Source: an uncultured Chloroflexota bacterium (GTDB lineage: Bacteria; Chloroflexota; Anaerolineae; Aggregatilineales; Phototrophicaceae). Taken from it: a DNA stretch of 14,314 nucleotides. The notes beneath the pieces were generated by a model that made no database searches, was not told where the DNA came from, and saw nothing but the letters and a program-made list of their open reading frames with translations. Position numbers and translations under genes: made by a program. Numbering within the stretch: position 1 is the first letter of the stretch; the number at the start of each line of letters is the position of its first letter. Positions 7,217-12,968 of the stretch are shown piece by piece. The stretch covers positions 1 through 14,314 of the forward strand of contig CALDGT010000008.1 in NCBI GenBank assembly GCA_937942935.1. The letters run 5' to 3'.

Positions 7217-8294
7217 CTACCCTGATAATTCTGCTTGAAGGTACAAGGTTAGAAATATAATTTGAATGTGTTGTAATGATAAACTGATTATTTGTGCCGA
7301 GATGCTCCAAGCCCGATAATAATGATTGTTGTAGTGGTGGATGTAAATGCAATTCGAGTTCATCAATGAGGATGACTGAGTTTGATATATCATTTTGAAC
7401 AAAATCAATAATAATTGGCAAAATGGAACGTTCTCCTGCGGATAGTTCACTAAGCTCATAAATATGTTTTGTTGTAGTTTCTTCAAAATATATGAATGGG
7501 TCTATTGTAGTGCTAAATGGTTCTATCCGTAGTAATCTTCTGGTATTAAAAAACATTTGATAAATTTCACGAAATTTTTTGATGCGGGCTTGACCATCCT
7601 CTGCAAACCAGTTTGTAATCAGTCTGCGAATCACTGTACCCAATGTGTTGAGTGATTGAGATGAATCATCAAAAAGATTGATACTGTAGAAGGTACGATA
7701 TTCGGGATACCAGAAAATGCCACCAACACGCTGAAACAGATTTGTAGATGATTGCCTTTTGCTTTGTATCAAATTCTGTGCAAATTTACGACCTCTAAAT
7801 TCATTTGCCCAACCATAGGCTTTTACCCCATATTCGTAATCAGAAGTTATTTCATTTTGCCCATGCTCCAATTTCAAGGTATGAGATAATGCCAATGTAG
7901 GACGTGCATTCGCTATGCTGATTTTGACACCATCCCAAAATGTATCTTTTGGGAGCGGATTTTCCGCATTATAAATATCATAATATTCTCTCGTTGCGAC
8001 TAACTCATCTTCTGAAAATACAATATCAAGGGTAATTTCTGACTTTCCACGATAATTTGCATCTATACCTGTTATATTAAAGCCATCCCAAGTTAACCCA
8101 TAAGGGGATAAAATTTGCCCTGTTGCCGTTCCTAGTGTAGCGGCAATGGCTTGGAGAATGGATGATTTTCCACATCCATTCTCCCCAACCAATACGACCA
8201 AATCTAACGGCTTTCCGCTATAAGGGTGGGTGAAATCAAACGTCCTATCTTCAAACCGCTTATATCGTTCTAGCCGAATAGACTTAATTTTCAT
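7203..8294 (-). CDS. AAA/ABC-type ATPase, AriA-like sensor component of a PARIS-type module
   Basis: 363 residues from ATG at 8294. Ordered motifs: an SMC/Rad50-like N-terminus (KIKSIRLERYKRFEDRTFDF), Walker A (GENGCGKS, 37-44), a long variable middle (60-280) likely for sensing or oligomerisation, an ABC signature (LSAGER, 284-289), Walker B with catalytic Glu (VILIDELELHLHP, D311-E312), and the switch His (TTHSN, H343). This is the AAA_15/AAA_21 architecture of AriA and of OLD-like ATPases, but without a fused TOPRIM domain; that function sits in the next gene. The ATG overlaps the gatB stop as ATGA, and GGAG for its translation lies inside gatB, so expression is probably coupled to gatB. 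An upstream in-frame start at 8372 would lie well inside gatB and is rejected. Base composition is far from gatB (a line at 7441 counts 28% G+C, against 48% for a gatB line at 8641), suggesting transfer. Confidence 0.82.
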   Translation of the reverse strand: MKIKSIRLERYKRFEDRTFDFTHPYSGKPLDLVVLVGENGCGKSSILQAIAATLGTATGQILSPYGLTWDGFNITGIDANYRGKSEITLDIVFSEDELVATREYYDIYNAENPLPKDTFWDGVKISIANARPTLALSHTLKLEHGQNEITSDYEYGVKAYGWANEFRGRKFAQNLIQSKRQSSTNLFQRVGGIFWYPEYRTFYSINLFDDSSQSLNTLGTVIRRLITNWFAEDGQARIKKFREIYQMFFNTRRLLRIEPFSTTIDPFIYFEETTTKHIYELSELSAGERSILPIIIDFVQNDISNSVILIDELELHLHPPLQQSLLSGLEHLGTNNQFIITTHSNYISNLVPSSRIIRVDDVK

Positions 8295-9745
8295 CGCATT
8301 TTCTCCAACTTTGCTTTCAAAATGTCGGTGACAATTTGCGCGTTGCCTTGTCCCTTTAGTTCTGCCATGCACTTGCCCATCAGCGCCCCAAAAAGTTTGT
8401 CTTTTCCGCCCAAATAATCTGCAACGACTTTTTCATTTGCACTGAGTACCGCATCCACCGCTTTTTCTAATACGCTGGTATCGCTCACTTGCGCCAGACC
8501 TTCACGGTCAACAATCGCTTTTGGCGATTCTCCGGTTTCCCAGACGGTATTTAGCACCTTTTCGGCGGTGCCTTTATTGATTGCACCACTTGTTACCAAT
8601 GTGACCAACTCACCCAAATAAGCAGGCGTGACGTTGCTATCGCCGAGTGCTTCACGTTCCACCCCTGCCTTATTCAAAATGCTGAATAAACTGGTCAAAA
8701 TCCAATTGGCGGTGGCTTTGGGGTCTGCACCTGTGGCGAGGACAGCCTCATAATAATCGGAGATGGATTTTTCGGCAGTCAGTACCCGTGCATCGTATTC
8801 GCTCAAACCTAATACGGTCATGAAGCGGTCTTTTTTGGCATCTGGCAATTCGGGCAGGGTGGCGCGGATTTCTGCGACCCATTCCCGACTAACCATCACG
8901 ATGGGCAAATCGGGTTCTGGGAAATAACGATATTCATCGGCACGCTCTTTATACCGTTGGATGATGATTTTGCCCTTATTTTCATCCCAACCGAGTGTCG
9001 CTTGTTTGACAGTATCGCCTTTTTCATATAATTCAATTTGGCGACCCACTTCGTAATCAATCGCACGCACCATACTGCGAATACTATTCAGATTTTTAAT
9101 CTCGGTGCGGGTACGATATTCGGTATCATCTTTGTGCATCACACTCACATTGGCTTCAAAACGCAAAATGCCCTTCGACATATCGCCATGATTCACACCC
9201 AAATAGCGCAACAAGGTGCGGAGTTTACGTGCATAGGCTTCGGCTTCTTCTGAACTAAAAATATCGGGTTCAGAGACAATTTCCAGCAATGGTACACCTG
9301 CGCGGTTAAAATCTACCAAGCTACTGCCATCACCCATGTGAGTGAGTTTACCTGTATCTTCTTCCATGTGAGCGCGACGAACCCGAATTTTTTTGCTTGT
9401 CCCATTTTCCAACACGATGTCAATATATCCGTTCACCGCGAGAGGATATTGATATTGGCTAATTTGATACCCTTTGGGCAAATCGGGATAAAAATAACTT
9501 TTACGGGCGAATTGATTGAAAGGGGGGATTTCGCAATTCAAAGCCAACCCGACCATCATCGCATAATCCATCGCTTTTTTATTGATGACTGGGAGTGTCC
9601 CCGGCATACCCAACGAAAGCGGGTCTACGGCAGTATTGGGAGATGCTTCCACACTATCCACCACGGGGCAGGCGCTGAACATTTTGCTCTCTGTCAACAT
9701 TTCGGCATGAACTTCTAAGCCGACTATCGTTTTCCAATCGCTCAT
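8291..9745 (-). CDS. gatB: Aspartyl/glutamyl-tRNA(Asn/Gln) amidotransferase subunit B
   Basis: 484 residues, full length. It has the family N-terminus (TIVGLEVHAEMLTESKMFS), LGMPGTLPVINKKA, the signature YFYPDLPKGYQISQYQYPL, RRAHMEEDTGKLTH, DFNRAGVPLLEIVSEPD, FEANVSV and EIKNLNSI, then the C-terminal helical tail domain ending in VTDILKAKLEKMR. GatB binds the misacylated Glu-tRNA(Gln) or Asp-tRNA(Asn), activates the acyl group with ATP, and receives ammonia from GatA; GatC completes the complex. gatA and gatC are not in this window. The ATG at 9745 has only a weak GAG-type ribosome site. Its stop codon is embedded in the start of the AriA-like gene. The C-terminus looks intact, so the neighbour was added without damaging gatB. 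The 62-base upstream gap shows no clear promoter. Confidence 0.97.
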   Translation of the reverse strand: MSDWKTIVGLEVHAEMLTESKMFSACPVVDSVEASPNTAVDPLSLGMPGTLPVINKKAMDYAMMVGLALNCEIPPFNQFARKSYFYPDLPKGYQISQYQYPLAVNGYIDIVLENGTSKKIRVRRAHMEEDTGKLTHMGDGSSLVDFNRAGVPLLEIVSEPDIFSSEEAEAYARKLRTLLRYLGVNHGDMSKGILRFEANVSVMHKDDTEYRTRTEIKNLNSIRSMVRAIDYEVGRQIELYEKGDTVKQATLGWDENKGKIIIQRYKERADEYRYFPEPDLPIVMVSREWVAEIRATLPELPDAKKDRFMTVLGLSEYDARVLTAEKSISDYYEAVLATGADPKATANWILTSLFSILNKAGVEREALGDSNVTPAYLGELVTLVTSGAINKGTAEKVLNTVWETGESPKAIVDREGLAQVSDTSVLEKAVDAVLSANEKVVADYLGGKDKLFGALMGKCMAELKGQGNAQIVTDILKAKLEKMR

Positions 9746-9807
9746 GAAATTTCTCGCGTTCTATTGAAATGAGGTTATATGGTGAAAATTTTACCACAAA
9801 AATGGGG

Positions 9808-10443
9808 TTATGAGGGCAAAGTTAACACAGGAAAATCGGTGATTTCGGTTGCTTTCTCGGCGGGTAATACCACAATCGGCGATTCATCCCGATAATCGAG
9901 TGCTAATGTGGTGAAATGATAAGGGTTTGACCGATTTTGTAATGGGCGTGGCATATTCAGCATCAACTGAAATATTAATGCCTCTACCACACGCCATAAC
10001 ATCAAGCCTTTGTATGGATAACTGATGATGAGTGGCTGATTTTTATTGGGAAACCGGTTATAAACACGGTTGTGTAAAATATTTGCGGCATTTTGGGTAT
10101 GGAGGTCATACGTGGCTAACCGCGCCCGAAAATAGGCACTTATCGCAATGGGGCGGAAGGTTTCGATGACTGCCCGCCGAATTCCCCGCCTGCCTGTTTC
10201 ATCTGCCAAATCGGTGACAGTTATCTCTGAGATGGCAATACGACTATCGGGCAAGGGGAAGCATTTTATGGCGCGTGAACCGATGAAATGCTCTGACCCC
10301 CAGCCCTGACCGCGTGGCATGGCGTGCTTCCAAATGGTTTTGATAGTGGCATCATCATAGGCATGGGTGGGTGTGGTGAAATTATACCCTCGTTTATGCC
10401 CTTCAAAAACATATTCGATGACGAGATGATTCAAAATAGCCAC
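9808..10443 (-). CDS. Unrecognised protein paired with ARF-like GTPase
   Basis: 211 residues, starting at a GTG only 3 nt after the GTPase stop codon and without a good ribosome site, so translation is probably coupled. I do not recognise the family with certainty. The first 100 residues alternate short strands (LNHLVIEYVFEGHKRGYNF, RIAISEITVTDLADE) with a conserved-looking GRRGIRRAVIETF. The second half is rich in aromatics and Arg and contains SYPYKGLMLWRVVEALIFQLML, a short hydrophobic helix too weak for a confident membrane span. No signal peptide. The pattern of a 'GH' turn, then an acidic segment, then GR-x-G-xxx-A/H-V/L-I is reminiscent of the N-terminal domains of GTPase-associated proteins (GAP1-N type) described next to bacterial small GTPases. 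That is a hypothesis, not an identification. Confidence 0.6.
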   Translation of the reverse strand: MAILNHLVIEYVFEGHKRGYNFTTPTHAYDDATIKTIWKHAMPRGQGWGSEHFIGSRAIKCFPLPDSRIAISEITVTDLADETGRRGIRRAVIETFRPIAISAYFRARLATYDLHTQNAANILHNRVYNRFPNKNQPLIISYPYKGLMLWRVVEALIFQLMLNMPRPLQNRSNPYHFTTLALDYRDESPIVVLPAEKATEITDFPVLTLPS

Positions 10444-10446
10444 CGT

Positions 10447-11160
10447 TCAATCTGTATCTTTAATATCGCGTGGTTTTGGGCGTAGGGTGTTGAAAAATGA
10501 TTTCATCATGGCTTTGACACCTTTACCGGTATACAAACTGCCGTAGGTGATGGCATATTTATAGCCTAAGCGTTCTGCTTGGGCGCGGAGGCGTTTTTGT
10601 TCATTTTTATAATGCCCCATGATTTCATCGAGTTCCATATATTCGCCCCAAATATCTTGCTTATTCACCAAGATATAAAAGGCGCGAATCCCTTTGGCAC
10701 TAGTGGCTTCATCTTCTATCATTTGCAAGACAAAATTGAGCGCATCTTTTTGCAGATAGGGTTCTGTGTGGTCAATCATGAAGATGATTCCGCGTGGTTT
10801 TGTCTCACGGAATAATTCCACCCAATCGGTTTCCCACATGGCATATTCACCACCCACATCCCGACTCGGTTTGAGCTTGAAATGGGTATCGCCGACTTTG
10901 GCGGTGAAATCGGGGACTGCATCACCACCCGCGCCAGTTGGGTTGGTTTTATAGCCCTCAATATCATCCATATTGCGTTTGAGCCATTCGATGAGCGTGG
11001 TTTTGCCCACCTGACGCGCACCGAGTACGATGAAGGGCATCCCAGAGAAGCGCACATAAATAAAATCTTCGACTGCCGCAACACCATCGCGTACTGTGGT
11101 TGTGACCCCGTTAATTGTGCCGACCACAACGGTTATAATCGTTTCGAGTACATTCGCCAT
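10447..11160 (-). CDS. ARF/SRPRB-like small GTPase
   Basis: 237 residues. An N-terminal stretch of about 30 residues is hydrophobic/amphipathic (LETIITVVVGTINGVTTTV) and could contact membrane or partner. The G domain follows: G1/P-loop GARQVGKT (47-54), G3 DVGGEYAMWETDW (101-113), G4 NKQD (166-169) and a G5-like YGSLYTGKG (206-214). DVGG plus NKQD are hallmarks of the ARF/Arl branch. The residue after DVGG is Glu105 instead of the catalytic Gln of classical ARFs. ATG at 11160 is preferred (AGGA upstream, and a TTGACA promoter further up); the open frame continues to 11295, but that would cross the promoter. It forms a two-gene operon with the unknown protein at 9808-10443. Bacterial ARF-like GTPases act in polarity, signalling and some immune-type systems; the role here is unknown. 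Confidence 0.87.
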   Translation of the reverse strand: MANVLETIITVVVGTINGVTTTVRDGVAAVEDFIYVRFSGMPFIVLGARQVGKTTLIEWLKRNMDDIEGYKTNPTGAGGDAVPDFTAKVGDTHFKLKPSRDVGGEYAMWETDWVELFRETKPRGIIFMIDHTEPYLQKDALNFVLQMIEDEATSAKGIRAFYILVNKQDIWGEYMELDEIMGHYKNEQKRLRAQAERLGYKYAITYGSLYTGKGVKAMMKSFFNTLRPKPRDIKDTD

Positions 11161-11195
11161 ACGATAAATCCTAATGGTTTCATCCAATGTTATAT

Positions 11196-11222
11196 ATTTT
11201 ACTATACGCGATATTCTGTCAA
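11196..11222 (-). promoter_or_regulatory. Probable promoter of the GTPase operon
   Basis: Minus strand: consensus TTGACA (11222-11217) followed after 15 nt by TAAAAT (11201-11196), with other A/T-rich -10 choices at 17 nt. It lies back to back with the promoter of the DUF1801 gene. Confidence 0.5.
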
Positions 11223-11247
11223 AAGTTGCTGAGGGGTGGGTGAGGGG

Positions 11248-11276
11248 TTGCACGAACATTCGTTTCGTCTTATAAT
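11248..11276 (+). promoter_or_regulatory. DUF1801 promoter with an SOS-box-like operator between the hexamers
   Basis: TTGCAC (11248-11253), 17 nt, TATAAT (11271-11276). Between the hexamers is CGAACATTCGTTTC (11253-11266), which matches the Gram-positive-type LexA box CGAACRNRYGTTYG at all but two positions. The promoter is well formed; the LexA reading is speculative. Confidence 0.55.
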
Positions 11277-11308
11277 TAGAATGTGTGTTCGTCAAAGGAG
11301 GATGTGAT

Positions 11309-11662
11309 ATGCCAATGAATCAAGATGTGACCGATTATATCAGCAAATTAAATGATAAACCGAATCAAGAATGGCAAGTTAGCGTATGCAATCAACTTCG
11401 TAAAATGACGCATAGTGCCATTCCTACGGTTGAGGAACGCATACAATATGGCAAACCCCATTTTATGAAATCTGGCAAATATGCGGCAGTTATGGGGACG
11501 GCAAAAGGGTGGGTGACATTCACTATTTTTAATGCCGAATCACTCCAAGCACCGGATGGTTTTTTTGAAGAGGGCGACCCAAACCGTAAAACGATTAAAA
11601 TTCTGAATGGACAGTCTGTAGATTATGCGCTTTTAGAGTCGTTGCTGAAACAATCCACATAA
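11309..11662 (+). CDS. DUF1801 (YdhG-like) domain protein
   Basis: 117 residues. The sequence follows the DUF1801 plan: an N-terminal helix (DVTDYISKLNDKPNQEWQ), a second helix (VCNQLRKMTHSAIPTVEERIQYGKPHF), then strands (KYAAVMGTAKGWVTFTIFN) and a C-terminal helix. The motif E-R-I-Q-Y-G-K-P-F is the best marker. The family is small, soluble and widespread; its biochemical role is not established. The ATG at 11309 is chosen because a near-perfect Shine-Dalgarno AAAGGAGG ends about 8 nt upstream; the in-frame GTG at 11285 would precede this site. It is transcribed alone from its own promoter and meets the rplJL operon tail to tail at a shared hairpin. Confidence 0.85.
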   Translation: MPMNQDVTDYISKLNDKPNQEWQVSVCNQLRKMTHSAIPTVEERIQYGKPHFMKSGKYAAVMGTAKGWVTFTIFNAESLQAPDGFFEEGDPNRKTIKILNGQSVDYALLESLLKQST

Positions 11663-11667
11663 TAAAA

Positions 11668-11701
11668 AAGGGCAGGTGAGCGATAATGCCCACCTGCCCT
11701 T
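11668..11701. terminator. Terminator of the rplJL operon, shared with the DUF1801 gene
   Basis: AAGGGCAGGTG (11668-11678) pairs perfectly with CACCTGCCCTT (11691-11701) around a 12-nt loop. Read on the minus strand it is followed by six T residues, a textbook terminator for rplL. In the plus direction the U-tract is weak. Confidence 0.88.
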
Positions 11702-11720
11702 AGTATTTGCAGTAGAAAAA

Positions 11721-12107
11721 CTACTTGACTTCGACAACCGCAGATTCGGCTTCGAGTTTTGCTTTGATGTCGGCGGCTTCTTCCTTGCTGACGCCTTCTT
11801 TGACGGTTTGTGGAGCGCCTTCGACCAAATCTTTGGCTTCTTTCAAGCCCAAGTTGGTGATAGCGCGGACAACCTTGATGACGTTGATTTTCTTGGGACC
11901 GCCGTCTTTGAGGGTGACGGTGAATTCGGTTTGTTCTTCTTCGGGTTCTGCGGCAACAGGTGCGCCACCAGCAGGAGCCATCATCATCATGCCACCACCA
12001 GATGAGGCTTTGACGCCCCATTTGTCTTCGAGCATGGTCTTGAGTTCTGCGGCTTCTAAAACGCTCAATGCGCTAAGTTCTTCTACGAGTTTGGCTAAAT
12101 CTGCCAT
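11721..12107 (-). CDS. rplL: 50S ribosomal protein L7/L12
   Basis: 128 residues, normal length. The N-terminal dimerisation helices (MADLAKLVEELSALSVLEAAEL) are followed by a flexible Ala/Gly/Pro hinge with a run of methionines (MMMM, 40-43). The C-terminal domain has EFTVTLKDGGPKKINVIKVVR and GLKEAKDLVEGAPQTVKEGVSKEEA, the factor-binding surface. It forms the ribosomal stalk with L10 and recruits translational GTPases. It lies 78 nt downstream of rplJ on the same strand, the conserved order, and is co-regulated by the L10 leader. Confidence 0.98.
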   Translation of the reverse strand: MADLAKLVEELSALSVLEAAELKTMLEDKWGVKASSGGGMMMMAPAGGAPVAAEPEEEQTEFTVTLKDGGPKKINVIKVVRAITNLGLKEAKDLVEGAPQTVKEGVSKEEAADIKAKLEAESAVVEVK

Positions 12108-12185
12108 GATATTAATATCCTTTCCAGATAAATGGTATACAAATTGTTTTTCGGTTGATAAAACTTGCCTTGTTCACAAACGGGG

Positions 12186-12719
12186 CTATGCCGCACCGTT
12201 GCGGTCTTCCACATAGGCATGAAGGACATTGACGACACCCGCCGTCCCTGCATACAGCACATTGACGATGCCTTCTGCGGGGGCGATAACCAACCCAATG
12301 AGTTGGGCGCGGAGTTCGTCGAGTGTGGGCAGTTTGGAGACAGAATCAACACGATTCGCATCCAAAATATCTTTGCCCATGATACCGCCAGTAACGTTCA
12401 CTTTTTCGTTGAAATCTTTTTGGAATTCCAACACTGCTTTCGCAACTTCTGGCAAATTTGCCATGCCGAATGCGACAGAGACGGGACCGTTTAACAAGTG
12501 AGATGGGACAGGGAAGCCTTTCATCTCTAATGCTTTGGTGAAAAGTGTGTTTTTGACAACGGCATATTGACCTTTGGCATCACGCACTTTTTTCCGTAGG
12601 TTGTTCACTTGGGCAACCGTTAATCCTTTGGATTGAATGATGATGAAACCATTAGAATCGTTCAGAATATCCAAATACCCAGCGACAATTTCGTTTTTGC
12701 GTTCCTTTGAAAGTGGCAA
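12186..12719 (-). CDS. rplJ: 50S ribosomal protein L10
   Basis: 177 residues from a TTG start. It shows the L10 pattern PLSKERKNEIVAGY, SKGLTVAQVNNLRKKVRDA, YAVVKNTLFTKA, LNGPVSVAFG and TGGIMGKDIL, and a C-terminal helix region that carries the L7/L12 dimers. TTG at 12719 is chosen because AAGGAGG lies 9 nt upstream and the N-terminus then matches family length. The frame stays open to a GTG at 12788, but that codon falls in the leader hairpin and would add 23 atypical residues. L10 with L7/L12 binds 23S rRNA and, when in excess, the mRNA leader upstream, repressing its own operon. Order rplJ-rplL is standard; rplA/rplK are not upstream here, since a divergent gene follows. Confidence 0.97.
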   Translation of the reverse strand: MPLSKERKNEIVAGYLDILNDSNGFIIIQSKGLTVAQVNNLRKKVRDAKGQYAVVKNTLFTKALEMKGFPVPSHLLNGPVSVAFGMANLPEVAKAVLEFQKDFNEKVNVTGGIMGKDILDANRVDSVSKLPTLDELRAQLIGLVIAPAEGIVNVLYAGTAGVVNVLHAYVEDRNGAA

Positions 12720-12773
12720 AACTTTTTTCCTCCTTTCCGATAAAGATTTTTTGGTGAGTTTGTCACCAAAATG

Positions 12774-12890
12774 AAAAAAGCAGTCCACAATACAAAGTGA
12801 AGACTGCCATTAATGTGTCTAATGGTCATGTACCTCACCTCGGCGGGGAATTAAGGCGTTTTTGTATGCCACCCGCTGTCTATGGTAAAG
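12774..12890 (-). ncRNA. Ribosomal protein L10 leader with attenuator hairpin
   Basis: Minus-strand RNA. The conserved L10-leader core is present: AGACAGC followed by a GCGGG stem strand (12876-12872), a TTAAT segment and the closing CCCGC (12847-12843), running directly into CGAGGTGAGG. Downstream lies a terminator-like hairpin: GCAGTC-TT-CAC (12807-12797) pairs with GTG-GACTGC (12788-12780), followed by six T (12779-12774), 55 nt before the TTG start. This matches the known element (Rfam L10_leader) in which L10(L12)4 binds the leader and represses rplJ-rplL, partly through attenuation. Confidence 0.87.
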
Positions 12891-12914
12891 AAAACGTGCT
12901 TTATTCAGATGGGT

Positions 12915-12944
12915 ATTATAAAATTAGGGGGTAGGTTGCGTCAA
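12915..12944 (-). promoter_or_regulatory. Promoter of the rplJ-rplL operon
   Basis: Minus strand: TTGACG (12944-12939), 18-nt spacer, TATAAT (12920-12915), predicting a leader of about 190 nt that begins just before the L10-leader core. It lies within 60 bases of the divergent propeller gene's start. Confidence 0.7.
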
Positions 12945-12968
12945 GGGCATAGAAATGGAGTAATACCT

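Noticed and set aside
8295..8372. N-terminal extension of the AriA-like ATPase by 26 residues
   Set aside because: The extension lies wholly inside gatB, has no ATPase-like sequence, and the ATG at 8294 has GGAG in place and a family-typical N-terminus.
9338..9718. 126-codon open frame antisense to gatB
   Set aside because: It mirrors conserved gatB codons and has no ribosome site or domain.
11229..11250. G-quadruplex in the GAGGGGTGGGTGAGGGG stretch
   Set aside because: Only three adequate G-runs are present; a stable intramolecular quadruplex needs four.
11161..11295. 45-residue extension of the ARF-like GTPase
   Set aside because: It crosses the TTGACA promoter and the opposing promoter, and the residues resemble no GTPase N-terminus.
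11725..12216. Long open frames antisense to rplL
   Set aside because: They are shadows of the strongly biased Ala/Glu/Lys codons of L7/L12 and have no family features.
12720..12788. Longer L10 protein starting at the GTG at 12788
   Set aside because: The codon is part of the leader attenuator hairpin, and the extra residues do not fit the L10 family. TTG at 12719 has an AAGGAGG site.
12882..12968. 29-residue extension of the propeller protein
   Set aside because: It overlaps the rplJ promoter and L10 leader and hides the signal peptide; ATG at 12969 has GGAG at proper spacing.
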